The notes under the pieces are model-generated. The model saw only the letters and a program-made list of their open reading frames with translations, was not told where the DNA came from and searched no databases. The translations under genes were made by a program, and so were the position numbers. From assembly GCA_014526335.1 (NCBI GenBank), contig JACTAT010000128.1, positions 309,227-373,226 of the forward strand: a DNA stretch of 64,000 nucleotides, in the 5' to 3' direction. This document shows positions 32,700 through 44,385 of this stretch, one piece after another. The DNA is from Chrysaora quinquecirrha (Eukaryota; Cnidaria; Scyphozoa; Semaeostomeae; Pelagiidae). Every line of letters begins with the position of its first letter. Positions within the stretch are counted from its first letter, which is position 1.

Positions 32700-33190
32700 C
32701 CCGGTTTTTCTTTGTCATTTTCTGTTGTCCAAAGTAAGTTTGTTTAATTATTACTATTATTCTTATAGTTCTGATTACTGATCTTGTTTACGATTTGTAT
32801 CAACCGAATTTGTATCTACCAATCATGATACCAATCTCGATATTAGCTTCGATATCATTGATTCGCTACAGTATTCTATCACCTATTCAACATCAAATAA
32901 TCGAAATTCGATCATTATTGTTGTTTATGGAGGATATCCTCGTATATTCATATTCATAATCTTTGGTGTTTGTTGTTTTCATATAACTGTTCCTGTTTTG
33001 TTTTTAATTGTATTGTCTTTATAGACTATTCCTGTGTTTCTGTATTTGTGTCTACCATCGAGTTCATTCTTTTGCTCTGCACCAGTTCTACCCCTGTAAC
33101 ACGCTTGGATTTGGCATCTCTATCAGTTTACATAATATGTTCAATTTCTATCCTTGCAAGTTACACAGTCTATCTGATTTTACTTTTATG
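32700..33190. other. AT-rich DNA, probably decayed LINE
   Basis: Pyrimidine-rich on the plus strand. The plus-strand frames at 32,970-33,403 are shadows of a poorly preserved minus-strand endonuclease-to-RT linker. No motif is clear. Confidence 0.4.
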
Positions 33191-33720
33191 TCATCTGTAT
33201 TATCTATATCATCTCTTATCTCATTTAATCTTTCTTCTCCAAGATATTTGTTTAATTTTAATTTGCCCTCCAAATCAGATTTAAATCTTGGTTTTTTTTC
33301 ATACATATGTTTAGTTCATTCTTTTAGAAATTCTTTGAAACATTCATATCAAGCTTACAATTTAGTTGACAGTGATCTGAAAATATCAGGTTTATCTGAA
33401 TAGGTTTATCTGAATATTGTTTGATTTTACAAAAGATATCTTCGCTGAATATTGGTAATCTACTGTACTGAATCCATTAGTTTTAAAACATGTTGGTTTA
33501 CCTGTTAGATCACCTAGAGTAGGACCATTAGCTATCTTTAGCCTATTGTTGAAACATAAGTCAATTAGATTTTGTTCCAAACTGTTCACAGACTAATCTC
33601 TTGAGAATTTATTGGTAAATATGTCATTGCATTGCCATACTTGTTTGTGTCATAGTCTATATAGGCTTTTAACTGGCCTATCCTATTGTTAAAATCACCA
33701 CCTAATATATTACCTAACTT
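33191..33720 (-). pseudogene. LINE endonuclease (EEP) fragment
   Basis: The minus strand reads LGGDFNNRIGQLKAYID (33,705-33,655), the 'GDFNAR' active-site loop of AP-like endonucleases. Then come LIDLCFNNRLKIANG and GKPTCFKTNGFSTVDY (33,560-33,460), and finally IFSDHCQLN (33,375), whose SDH is the catalytic Asp-His pair. This enzyme nicks the target for non-LTR retrotransposition. The reverse transcriptase that should follow at lower coordinates is not recognisable. Frame changes occur near 33,600 and 33,400. Confidence 0.75.
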
Positions 33721-34065
33721 GGAGTTCTTATTTACTTCTTCCTTTAATGTTTTAAAGCTATCAGTACAAACTGTAGTGAGGTTGAGTTCTCTGGTATTAT
33801 ATAAACTAAACCAAATTATATACCTTTATCTAATGAAAAATACTCTTTTTTGAATTTTATCCACAAAAGATCATCATCATCATTGTCAAGTTTTGCTATC
33901 CCATTCTTATATTTATTTCAAAAGTAGCAAAGGAAACCCCCAGATGATGTCGATCCCTTTAACTCTTTTTTAGTATTTTCCCCTGTAGTATTGCTAATTA
34001 AATTTCTCATGTAATTCACTTAGTATTGTAATTCTAATTAGTCTGTAACTATAAATTGCTGGACT

Positions 34066-34125
34066 TTTTCCATTTATTTGGCTGAGGATGATTCAAGTTT
34101 GAATCGAAACGTTCTGTGCACGTCA
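34066..34125 (+). ncRNA. hammerhead-like motif, degenerate
   Basis: CTGAGGA (34,082-34,088) fits the CUGANGA box. GATTC and GAATC form a 5-bp stem II around loop AAGTTT. GAAA follows directly, and ACGT gives the palindromic stem III with cleavage after GTT. A single unpaired T sits between the first box and stem II, and stem I is weak, so I call it hammerhead-like. Such motifs are known from Penelope-like elements, but the nearby Penelope copy is on the other strand. Confidence 0.42.
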
Positions 34126-34129
34126 TGTT

Positions 34130-34356
34130 TTAATTTTCTTATATAAATTTAGTTTTGTTTATTTACCATGGATGGTCTATAATGAGAATGCTCTATTAAA
34201 CTGATTGAAAATGTTTATTGTCGCCTTACTTATAATCAAGTTCACAAGATTGCTTTTAATTATCCTGACAGTTCACAATTACCTAACATTTGTAATACTG
34301 GCTGGTTTTGATCTATTGTCTTATTAACAGGCAGGTATAATCCAGTGCTAATGTTC
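34130..34356. other. no supported gene
   Basis: AT-rich spacer; nothing recognised. Confidence 0.45.
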
Positions 34357-36880
34357 TTATTGTTACTGAACCATTTGATAATGTTGAAATATCAAATGAT
34401 TTTGCTGCTGTTTCTGTTGCTCTTGCTGTTGAAAAATCAAAGGTTGCTGTTGCTGTTTTGTCTCAATATCCAGCTTACTTAACTCAATCTATTATTTTCC
34501 CAGCATAATTTTGAGAAGATGTGCAACAACACATTGCATAGTCTTTGAGCTGTACAAAACTTCAAAATTGGTATAAATGGCAGAAGCATTTTTGGGCACA
34601 CTCGAAAGCGTTTATTGTCTGACACTACTCAGAGTATGAATGTCAGAAAAAGACCAAAACAGTGCACTGCACCAATGTCTTCACAGAACTGGCCATTTGG
34701 TTTTGATGTAGACAGATTCCAAAACCCCTAAATAAAACAAAGATCTTGCTTTGCCAATGATATTGAAACAGTCCTCGCTGTATTTTTCTGCACAATTAGG
34801 ATTGTTTGGTACAAAAATTCATAAATGAGGAAGCTTTTTCGTGTGGTAGGTAATCCTTTTAAATAGATGGTACAGCTTTCCGAGTAGTAAAAACCAAAAG
34901 CTAACTGAGGGTTTGCAGCAGCAAAGCACTTAGTAATGGCCTTTTTAATTAGATTTTCAAATCACAATTAGATGTTTCCTATCCAAGACATTTTTAGGTA
35001 AACAGGTCACTTGCACAGACCATACTTTTTATCAGCTGAAAAACTTGTGATCTTATTGTGAAGACAATCCAAAATCACGTCTTCAGGCCAACTGTTTTCA
35101 ATAAGAATAGACCGTATTTTATCTCATTTTGATTCAAGCCAAAATTTAGAGCAAATCATAAGTGCCTGGTTTCTTATATATACTGGTAAGAAATTCAGTG
35201 GCAGTGTTTTCAACCAAAATGTTGAGAAACAGCAACAAGTTATTTTGCTCCTTTTGGAAAGTAAATTTTAGACACAGATGCAAGCAGTTAAGTCTTTGGA
35301 GGAAAACATCACATTGAACTCTTTTTTTATGTCCAAAGGACATAATGAGAGCGTGTTTACGGAACGCATGTATGTATGGATATATGTATAGATGCTTTTT
35401 CCTGCCAAACATGTAACAAAAGATAAACCACAAATACCAGGAAGTAAACTTTGAAGTTGCCGTAATTGCTCATCATGAAAACCAACTAATTGACAATTAC
35501 GGAATTTGTAAACAAGTAGATGATTCATTTTGGTCGAGTATTTGGCATAACTTCTCTAAGGTCTTATCAAGATAATCAGCTTTTTTTCCACCAATCAGAA
35601 AATCCTCGAAGTCCATTCGCACAATATTTACTGAGACTTGACTGAATTGTTGTCGAGAAGATTCTCGAACTTCCATGTGCATAATCAAATATTTTAGTGG
35701 GAAAATCCAGATGGAAAATCAGAGTAACTAAAAGTAATTGGGTTCTGAAATTTTGTAAAAAAAAATCAGTTGTGATTCAGATGTCTCTACAGTATCTATA
35801 CAGACCAGGGAGTGCCAAAATACAGATATTATTTGCGTTAGGAAAATGAGAGTTATGCAGGGGCTAATTGAGAATATGGTTGGAGAGGCTGGCTACATGG
35901 GCAAAAAAATTTGATTCCCTATTTATCACAATTATTGATGATAATGATGATGAACATGATGATAATATTGATGACAATGATGAGAATAACAACAACAATA
36001 TTGATTATGATGATGAGAACGATTTAATTATGATGATGGTGATGATGTTGACAGTAAGGATAACGTTTATGATGATAACGATTTTGATGATGATGATGAC
36101 AATTATGATGATGATTATTGTCCTTCGGACATAGCGATAGCATTGCTATGTTTTAAGAATGGCAACAGTGTCATCAACGTATCAAACATTAACCAGAGGT
36201 TTTGACGTGGAGCCAAAAAGTTGACCTTCATAGAAACCAACAAAGATGTTTGCCAGCGCTGGTCCCAATGGGCTCCCTATGGCAACTCCAGCCCTTTGTT
36301 GGTACATCTCATGTGCCAGTACATCCTCTGGGAATGGCGGGCTGACAAGTTCACCTCGGCATAGAGCTCTAGCGCAAATCCTGATTTTCTCATTGAAAGG
36401 TACCTTAGTAAAAAGGCTGCTCATGTCAAAGGAACACATAAAAGAGTTTACCAGGTTTAATTGAATGTTTTGAGTACGATTAGAATCTGAAATGCAATTT
36501 TTTAGAATAAATCTCGAAAATAGGTGCTAAAATTTTCAAAAGCCATTTAGCAAACTCATATTGAGCTGAACCAACCCTAGATAGAATAGGCATAAGAGGG
36601 ACGTGGGGTTTGTGAGTTAAGGTAGACCCTACATCTGTGGATGCTGCAAACCCGTTGGCCAGTCAATAGTTTTTTCTTGACCAATTCAAGCAACAGTTTT
36701 TGAAGTTTCTTCTCTATTTTAGCTGTTTTATCGTGCTGTTCAACGATGCTTAATTTTTCAAACTTATTTTCATTGACTCTCTCATTGAAATTTGACTGGA
36801 ACATTATCTGAAAATTACCCCAATTGACGTTTATCCATTCTAAACAATGGAATACGGACATGATCTAGAAACACTGTTGT
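34357..36880 (-). pseudogene. Penelope-like element (copy 2), RT plus linker remnants
   Basis: From high to low coordinates on the minus strand there is DKTAKIEKKLQKLLLELVKK (36,725-36,665), then a GSAQYEFAKWL block near 36,560. SFDMSSLFTKVPFNEKI (36,430) is the RT motif with its first catalytic Asp. GVAIGSPLGPALANIFVGFY (36,285) is the RT motif 4 equivalent. FLNILVENTATEFLTSIYKK (35,205) and a linker at 34,990-34,860 match copy 1. The 'DDE/YADD' segment between 36,180 and 35,680 is disrupted by a GAT microsatellite and stops. The GIY-YIG domain, intact enough to name in copy 1, is not readable here. It is inactive. Confidence 0.83.
35925..36120 (+). repeat. GAT/GATAAT microsatellite
   Basis: GATGATGAT with interspersed AAC and AAT runs for about 195 bp. 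It creates a spurious Asp/Asn- and Met-rich frame. It sits inside the Penelope-like copy and probably expanded after that copy died. Confidence 0.9.
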
Positions 36881-37885
36881 ATAAATCACAGGCTTAAAAA
36901 ATTCTACAAAATTTATAAATTTTTCTGCAGTTAACATGTGCCTTGGATTTTTATATTGACTCAACCCGCAGAGCAGGGTGAACAGGTATAGTTGATTCTT
37001 TGATTGATTCTCGAGCTAAGGCCATTCATTATTTAATAATATTATGTGGTTTCAAAAACATGTTCAAATATTTTGTTGTATTTTTTGCCAATCAAAGAAA
37101 CTTACCGTTTTAACTGCTTAAAGGTAGGTTCTTATTATCATTGAATGGTAGGGTAAAGAACAATAGCATCTCCAATAGAATCACGTTTTCTGCACTAGGA
37201 ATACCAGAAACAATTTGCATCAATTAATGAAGACCCTGTCCAAGTAGATGAGACAAACTGCTCTTGCATACACATTGCTTACAATAGGATGAGGTTCTTG
37301 ACAATATTCGCTCCCCAGAATGAAACTGGATGATACTGAATACCTATTGGTTGTAGATATTTGTTTTTAAAGGCAGGAAAGTGTAATATTGTAACATTTA
37401 CTGACTGTTAACACAATCTAATGCTGAATTCATATCTGGCAGATCTGGAATAGAGACGATTCTATGTAACCTGCACAAAATATGTACAGTTATGGTAATC
37501 CTTGAAATACTGTAGGATTAGGTAGGTAATACTCCGTCAGAGTAAATAAGATTTTACATTCTCTTTCTTATTTGTCTTAACCTATTGTTTGACCAAACAG
37601 CTTTCTTTGATAACCCCCCTAGATTATGCAAAAGATATTGAGGCAGACCTTGTTGAGTGTTCATCAAATGCATTCACATTAACTCCTGTTTTTTGAAATA
37701 CATGTTTTATCCAATGTGTAATTGTGCATGATGTAGAGCAGAAGTGAAAAGTGGGAATCTAGATTCACTATACCTCAATTCTTTGGTACTCAGATGTACT
37801 CTTTGATTCTCCTCAACCAACAGATTTTCTGATCTTGAAGGTAGTTGACAAATTCTAGAGTTTCTTCGTGAAAACAAGGTCTGGA
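36881..37885. other. no supported gene
   Basis: AT-rich; short frames without motifs. The minus frame 37,707-37,892 has no recognisable domain. Confidence 0.45.
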
Positions 37886-37972
37886 GCATCACAAACTAAC
37901 TTATGAGACGCATATTAATAAGCACGGTTGAGGAGTATCACAAACTAACTTATGAGACGCATATTAATAAGC
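37886..37972 (+). repeat. 49-bp local duplication at a LINE 5' break
   Basis: ATCACAAACTAACTTATGAG with the following 17 bases occurs at 37,888 and again at 37,937. The second copy is continuous with the LINE coding frame, and the first is a detached duplicate. This looks like a micro-duplication at a truncated insertion end. Confidence 0.75.
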
Positions 37973-38546
37973 TATGTAAGAAGGCTGGAAAGAAGCTTTT
38001 TGCACTCTCCCGTCTTTCTGCATACATGGATTCCAACAAGATGCGAAGTTTAATGAGAGCCTTCGTAATGAGCCAGTTTCAATACTGTCCACTGGCTTGG
38101 ATGTTCCATAGCAAGCATTTAAATTCTAAAATTAATAAAATACATTAAGAATTGCTTGCAAGGATTTTGTTTCTAGTTTTGAATGTTTATTAGAAAGGGA
38201 TAATTCAGTCACTATACATGCCAAGAATTTACAAACTCTAATGACTGAAATGTTCAAAACACACAAAAATATAAACCCCACATTCATTAAAGAGATCTTT
38301 AGGGAGCGAGAAAATATGTATAGCCTTAGAAATAATAATGAATTCGAAATACCTAGGATAAAAACTGTAATTTTTGGGTCCGAGACTATTAGATACAGAG
38401 GACCTCAACTTTGGCTCTCCCTTCCTCGAGATACTAGAAATGCTGAATCAATTCGAGATTTCAGATCCAGAATAAAAAATTGGAATGGTGAGGAATGCCT
38501 CTGCAAAATATGTCGGCCTTTCATCCAAAATCTTGGGTTCTTATAG
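37930..38546 (+). pseudogene. LINE reverse transcriptase thumb and C-terminal domain
   Basis: Reading from 37,942: LTYETHINKLCKKAGKKLFA, MSQFQYCPLAWMFHS (38,070), then in a second frame after about 38,148 SFECLLERDNSVTIHAKNLQ. Back in a third phase come MTEMFKTHKNINPTFIKEIF, GSETIRYRGPQLWLSLP and CLCKICRPFIQNLGFL, ending at a stop at 38,546. This is the standard C-terminus of jockey/CR1-type reverse transcriptases in invertebrates, including the terminal Cys-rich segment. The polymerase core is absent, as expected for 5'-truncated LINE insertions made by incomplete reverse transcription. Confidence 0.88.
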
Positions 38547-38780
38547 AATGATTATGTTTCATGTTTTTATCAATAAGCTTTGATCGATTTTATGACATTT
38601 TATCACATTTTAAGCTATAAATTTTATCACATGTATATAAGTTTTAAAGAATTTTATCTAGTATTTTAGATCAGTACTTTTTAAATAGTTGGCGTAAATT
38701 AGCTATAACTTTTAATTAATGTATTCAGCTATGTAAAGCCAACTTAAAATAAAATTTTATTATCATTATTATTATTATTG
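38547..38780 (+). repeat. LINE 3' UTR and (ATT)n tail
   Basis: An AT-rich 3' UTR ends in AATAAAATTTTATTATC and an (ATT)n run at 38,764-38,779. Short tandem repeats at the very 3' end are typical of CR1/jockey-related LINEs, so the insertion's 3' boundary is probably here. Confidence 0.75.
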
Positions 38781-39117
38781 GATGATTTAAATAAAGATGG
38801 AAGAAAGAATGTGTAACAAGTAGAGGTCATGTGCATACATGTGATGCCCAAAAAATTTGATGTTTGTGCTCTTTGTTTCCACAAAAAGGGCATCAGTTTC
38901 ACCACCTTTTTTGTCTTGTCCGTCAATGGTAATTCAACAGAAGGTGGAAGCGAGGTCAATTTTCAAATTCCAGCAGACATAGCACATCAGCAGCATTAGT
39001 GTCTAGTGATAGTGTCTATGGGATTAGCATCAATACGTTGATTTTGAAAATGTAACTGGTGTTTGCTCTGGTAAATAATAAATTGGTCATTAGCAGAAGC
39101 AATTTACAGCAAGGAAT
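38781..39117. other. no supported gene
   Basis: Unique spacer between a LINE tail and ISL2EU element 2; nothing recognised. Confidence 0.5.
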
Positions 39118-39211
39118 ATAGACCGTTTTCACGTGACGTCACGACAATATTCAAAACGAGGCTTCCGCCATGTTGGTGTTCCACTTTTCTTTTTATTATA
39201 CCACATGTTCA

Positions 39212-41982
39212 ATGGCGACACATAGCAACAAAGATTTATCTGTCATTTCGACGTCCGAAATTGAAGAAAAGTTTATGATATCGTTGTCCAACTATGCCAA
39301 GAAGCTGGAAAGTCATGTTTTTAAGCGTTACGCGGAAAAGATCTCGTATATCGGCGTTGATCCGCTATTGATTCCAGAAAGCAGTTTCGATCCAGAATGT
39401 TTGCCTCCTGTAGAATCCACCGACTTGCTATCGTATCTCGTACTCGATACAAGTTATTACACGAAGACCCAATTCAAGGCTTTCAGAAGTTTGCAGGCAT
39501 ACAATCAAATGGTATCCGGCTTCATCACCTCGGTACAAGGTAAGATAGTCAATGATAAAAGATTTGTTGTCCTGGGGAAAGTGCGGCATTCGCAAAGGAT
39601 GAATGTCAGCCCAGTGCAAGTCTGGATAATTACAGAGAATGATGGGACTATTCTTTCTGCACATTGCATTGGCTGCATGGCTGGTCTAGGAGAATGCTGT
39701 TCTCATGTTGCAAGCGTGCTATTTTATCTTGAAATTTGGACAAGGCTGAATGGAAAATTAGCCTGTACCCAAGTAAAATGTACCTGGATTCTCCCTTCTT
39801 ATGTAAAAGAAATATCATATTCTCCTGTCAGAGATATTAACTTTACATCAGCAAAGAATCTAAAGAAGGACTTAGATCAAGCAGTCAACAATGTTAATCA
39901 AGATCCAGAGGAAAGAATGAATGTGGCCCTTAGACATTATGGTTCAACAAAAGGAGACACCCCTGTCAGAAGTGAGGATGATATAGGCCTAAAATCCTTT
40001 CATGAAGCACTGAGTAAATGCAAAGTAAAGCCTGCAGCACTGAGTCTTGTATACCCTTATGCCAATTCATTTATTTCCAGGAGCAGTAGCATTGCAACAA
40101 TCTCTGAGCTTTTTGATGAGAAGTACCTTGCCTATGAGTACGATGATCTCATAAAAGCCTGCTCAGACATCCATGCTAAAATTTCAGATGAAGATGCAAG
40201 ACAAATTGAGCTGGATACAAGAAGCCAGGCCAAGGGCAGTGGATTTTTCCATCATCGAGCTGGAAGAATTGGTGCATCAATGAGTAAGTCTGCAAGCCAC
40301 ACAGATCCCAGCCAGCCATCTCAATCACTAATAAAATCAATCTGCTACCCAGAAATTTTCAAGTTCACTAATGCCGCCACTGAATATGGATGTCAACACG
40401 AGGAATCAGCAATTAAGCTTTTGAGATTGATATGAAGAAGAAGCATGTGAATTACAAAGCAATCCAATGTGGCATGTTTATCAACAAACACAGCCCTTTC
40501 ATTCATGCAACACCTGATTTTTTATCCTCATGTGACTGCTGTGGAATTGGATGTGGGGAAGTTAAATGTCCTTATTGTATTGACGGAATTGATATGGATG
40601 GATACTTGGGAAAACCTAGCAGCTGTTTAACGAAAGATCTAGATGGTAAAGTGATTCTGAAAAGAAACCACCAATATTATTACCAAGTACAACAGCAGAT
40701 GTTCACCACAGAGCTTCGATTTTGTGATTTTGTTGTCTTTGGTTTTGCAGCATCACAGTCTGCTTTCCTTCAAGAAAGGATAACCCCTGACCAAGAACAC
40801 TGGGACAGAGTTTTGCCAAAGCTGTCTCAATTTTGGCAATATTGCGTACTCCCAGAAATTCTTGGTAGATGGTACACACGCAAGTGTTACTTGTCAAAAC
40901 CACAAAAGATTGGTGAAATGAAAGTATGTTTTTGTGCTGAAGAAACAGGGGAGCCTACAGTGAAATGTCAGAATACAGACTGTCCAATTTCATTGTATCA
41001 TCCTGTGTGTCTTAAAGTGACACAAGTTTCCAATAATTGGTATTGTCCCCACTGTCAAAGGCTACCTGAGTTCAAAAGAAAAACGCAGCCCAAAACAAAA
41101 GACATTACCACAACAAAAGCACTAGCACTGGAAAGTGTTTGCATTTGCCAACAAAAGGCAAAAATTGACGAGAAAATAATTGAATGCCATAATCCCTTTT
41201 GTGAAAACGGAAAATTCTTCCACATTAGTTGTCTGGGCTACAAAAGGAAACCAAACAACAGTAAGGCCACCTGGCAATGTGACAAGTGCAAAGCAAATCC
41301 ACACAGTCAAAAGTTTGAAAGGTAACACTGTCGCAGCAGTCTAGAGTGAAGGAAATTTCTATCTTAAACAGGGATAGTTCAGACCTGGAAATGAATGAGT
41401 CAAGAGACATTATCATAACCAAAGAAACAACTGGACAAGCAGAGCGTTTTGCACAATTAGAAACATTAAGTGAAATACATTTTGAATTGGTTATGTCTCC
41501 AAAAGGTTGGCTTGACTGTGATATAATTCACCAGATACATGTTTACCTAAGAAACAGTAATCCAGCTATTGAGGGCTTTCAAAGGCCAACCTTAGGACCA
41601 TCTAGAAACTTTGACATAGTTGGAGGGGAGTTTGTCCAGATATTTCACACTGGAAACAGTCACTGGGTATGCACAAGCTCAATTGGATGTTTACCAGGGA
41701 TGGTTAGCTTGTATGACAGCCTGTATAACCATGTTGTATCAGATGAAATCGAGGAACAAATAAAGAGCCTTATTGGAGCAGATATCTATAAAGGAATTAA
41801 TGTTGTTTCAGTCCAGCAACAAGAAAATGGGGTATGACTGTGGTGTCTTTGCAACAGCCTTTGCAACCTGTCTAGTAAACTATATACCACCAGAAACAGT
41901 TGAATTTGATGTGGCTCAGTTGAGAAAACATTTGTTTAAATGTTTGAAAGTTGGAAAGATGGAATTGTTCCCAACAATGTGA
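39212..41982 (+). pseudogene. ISL2EU accessory protein: SWIM, YqaJ, two PHD fingers, Ulp1-type protease
   Basis: The ATG at 39,212 (MATHSNKDLS) is preferred over 39,170 because the upstream codons lie in the terminal repeat. A SWIM finger follows (HCIGCMAGLGECCSHV, about residues 151-166 from 39,212). The YqaJ exonuclease core begins before 40,435 (FFHHRAGRIGASMSKSA; YGCQHEESAIKLL). After a frame change at 40,432 it continues: HATPDF, GEVKCPY with the Glu-x-Lys pair, then YYYQVQQQMFT. Two Cys/His-rich PHD fingers lie at about 40,925-41,075 and 41,140-41,295. After a second shift near 41,320 a Ulp1/SENP-like cysteine protease appears, with His in NSHWVCTSS and Asp in SLYDSL. A third shift near 41,820 leads to the Cys in MGYDCGVFATAF. 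Ulp1 enzymes process SUMO-like proteins. Three single-base shifts break the frame, two next to A/G runs. Confidence 0.87.
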
Positions 41983-42385
41983 AGACTGCTTTTTTATTCA
42001 AAAACTTGTTTTTGTTAAAGGTTTGAGCACATCTTATACTTTGAAGAACATTGAGATGAAACATTTTAACTTTCCTTCCCATATTTTTGTACAAATATGA
42101 AAAAAATTTGATGATTCTCACTTCATATCGAAAAATTCTTTATAAATGAGGGAAAGGGTCAAAAAATATTATGATCTGTCCATAGACATATTAGACTGCA
42201 ATTTATGGCAGACACATTATACTGTAGACCCCTCATCTAATAGTTGCTTTCCAAGTTTTCCCCAAACTTCAACATCAGGTGTTTGAAACTACAGTAAGTT
42301 TGCATACAAATTTTCAAAAATACTCTTTATTTCCCATTCTCAAGATTCTTAAAAAATAAAATAAAATATGTTTGGCTGTTTTTGT

Positions 42386-43904
42386 TTAGTCAAATGGAAC
42401 AATGGAAGGACAAAGATTAGTTAAAGAAGCTGTCACTCCTAATATTTTATCAATAAGAGGGCTTTGACTTCCACTTGAACAAATAAGATAGTCAATTGGT
42501 AGTGTACTCTGCAGGATTTTGTACTTTCTGCGCAACAGTCCTATCACTCGTTCCACATGTATCCTTACGTTTGCAATACCCCTAGTTTTCTCAACATCAA
42601 TGGGGTCAAGTTGATCTTTACCACGTGTAAATGCTGGGATAGCCAATTTTGCTTGATAGAAGATCAAACTTTCTTGTATCGTGAAGCCCCTATCTGCCAT
42701 CACCAAGTCTCCTGGTTTAAGTAGCCTCAGAATTCCACAATTATCCGTCAGAAACTTGTCTGAAGTACACCCACCCCATGCTTCAGATACAAAACTGATA
42801 GTACCCTGTGGAGTAATACCAATCAGCACTTTAATTGTATTATGGCTCTTATAATTGGAATATGTCTGTGCTCTTGCCAACAGATTTGATGGTCTTTCAA
42901 TAAACACTTCAAAACAGTCAATGATCACTGTTACCCTCTTATCAAAAGAATACTGAAAGCATTTGGGCATAGTGCGCCATAAATCTTCCCTCTCAGGCCA
43001 TGAAATAATTTGACTTAATTTCCTATCAAGAATGTTTATCCATTTCTTGAATATTCTTGAAACTCTTGGTGCAGATATACAAAATCTGTAGGCAAGATCC
43101 TGATGGGGTACATTTAACCTCAATTTCATCAAAACTAGTATGAACTGCTGGAAGCTCTGCAATGTAGTTGATTTTCCATGAACATCAGGCTTTACAAAAT
43201 CAAAAGTTGTCTGCAGGATATCATATGAGGGCAGTCCAGTGCAGAACCTCACTTTGGCATCATCATCAATGAAGCACTCTTGTGTGAATGGTTCTGTTTT
43301 ATGGCTAGGCCTTGGAACAAATAGTTGAGCTCATCAGTATTTGTTTCAGCATCACAAAATCGAATTTCTTCAGCGGGTTGAAAGCATTGTCCAGGATCAT
43401 TCGATGCTATCTCTCCCGTTTTTGGAATCGGACCATCTTGGATTTCAATGGGCATGCTGTCATCTTCCCTCATTCGCTTCTCTTCAATTTCATGTTTGCA
43501 ACTATCATTTGCACGTTTACGTCTGCTTGCAACCCTTCTAGCTCTTTCTTCAACATGAGAATGGTCCTTTTGTTTCTTTGAGTGTCCAAGCCTTAGAGTT
43601 GGTACTGTCCCAGTTCTTGGCAGCCCTGCCAGACACAAAATGTAGGTTACAAACTCGATCATTTGCTAGCTTCTTTTCCGTCAAATCATCTCTACTTAAT
43701 GCCGAAATCCACCGTCTTCTTCTCTCTCTTGTTAGTTCTTCCATAGCCTCACCCTCATTTGTAATGATGGTGGGAACTCTAGAAAAACTCAGGCCGGATT
43801 TTTCTTCGTCCTCCTTCTGGTTAGGCCCTTTGTCTTCTTCCTTATCTGTCTTTTTACCGCGTTTTCCCGATTTTCTACCACAATTAACCACCAAACAAAG
43901 CACC
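42386..43904 (-). pseudogene. ISL2EU transposase (THAP, HTH, DDE)
   Basis: The likely start [15 protein letters not shown] (ATG near 43,904) opens a THAP finger, closed by [18 protein letters not shown] near 43,605. The frame changes near 43,600, and a basic linker (RRVASRRKRAND) continues in the next frame. A second change sits in an A-run near 43,305. The last frame, 42,386-43,252, carries the helix-turn-helix ([19 protein letters not shown]) and the DDE nuclease: Asp112 (VIIDCFEVF), Asp187 (VMADRGF) and Glu234 (RIHVERVIG). It ends with the full family tail, [13 protein letters not shown]. Apart from two frameshifts every catalytic and zinc-binding residue is kept, so inactivation is recent or only apparent. 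Confidence 0.9.
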
Positions 43905-44107
43905 ATTTCTTTACCTTCTCTGCAAATCAATCCAAATTAGCCTTCGATACAAGAAGCAACGAGAATTGCAAGTTAAAAGTCAGAAAGCAGTGGTAGTAGG
44001 CACTTACGCTCACAGGTATTCGATTTGTTACTATCCTGTTTGGAACACCGTAATGGCGGACAGCAACCGTTGCTATGCGCATGGTCACGTGGGTGAAAAC
44101 GATCTAT

Positions 44108-44385
44108 TTCAACATCTTGTGTTCACAAGAGAAAAGTGGAAAAGCACAAACTTACAAAACCCCAATACAAATTGAAAATATTCACATCCCAACAAGCTGG
44201 GACCTGGCCATATGACAAATATTTCTCAATTTGAAAATTTATGAAAGAGGTTGATCTCTGGTTTGAAGTTTGAAAGTTGACTTCTAGGAAAGCAAAGCTC
44301 TTAGAGAAGCAAAGAGTACATTGGCCAAAAGAATGTGAAAATTAGCATTTGATGAACAGAAACGAAATTCTCTTATTACTAGAAA
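44108..44385. other. no supported gene
   Basis: Unique AT-rich flank to the right of ISL2EU element 2; nothing recognised. Confidence 0.5.

Larger units (their letters stand above)
39120..44105 (+). mobile_element. ISL2EU DNA transposon, element 2 (4,986 bp)
   Basis: Ends read AGACCGTTTTCAC on the left and, inverted, AGATCGTTTTCAC on the right. They are flanked by AT at 39,118-39,119 and 44,106-44,107, the ISL2EU 2-bp target duplication. Further inward both ends share CACGTGAC, CCGCCAT and GGTGTTCCA in the same order. Unlike element 1 the inverted repeats are short and imperfect (about 13 bp plus islands). Inside are a plus-strand accessory gene and a convergent minus-strand THAP/DDE transposase. 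The two elements share organisation, but their proteins are clearly diverged, so they are different families. Confidence 0.9.

Noticed and set aside
35868..36134. Asp/Asn- and Met-rich 88-codon frame
   Set aside because: It is a translation of a GAT microsatellite.
43312..43940. plus-strand frames at 43,312 and 43,578 as genes
   Set aside because: They are antisense shadows of the ISL2EU transposase THAP and linker region.
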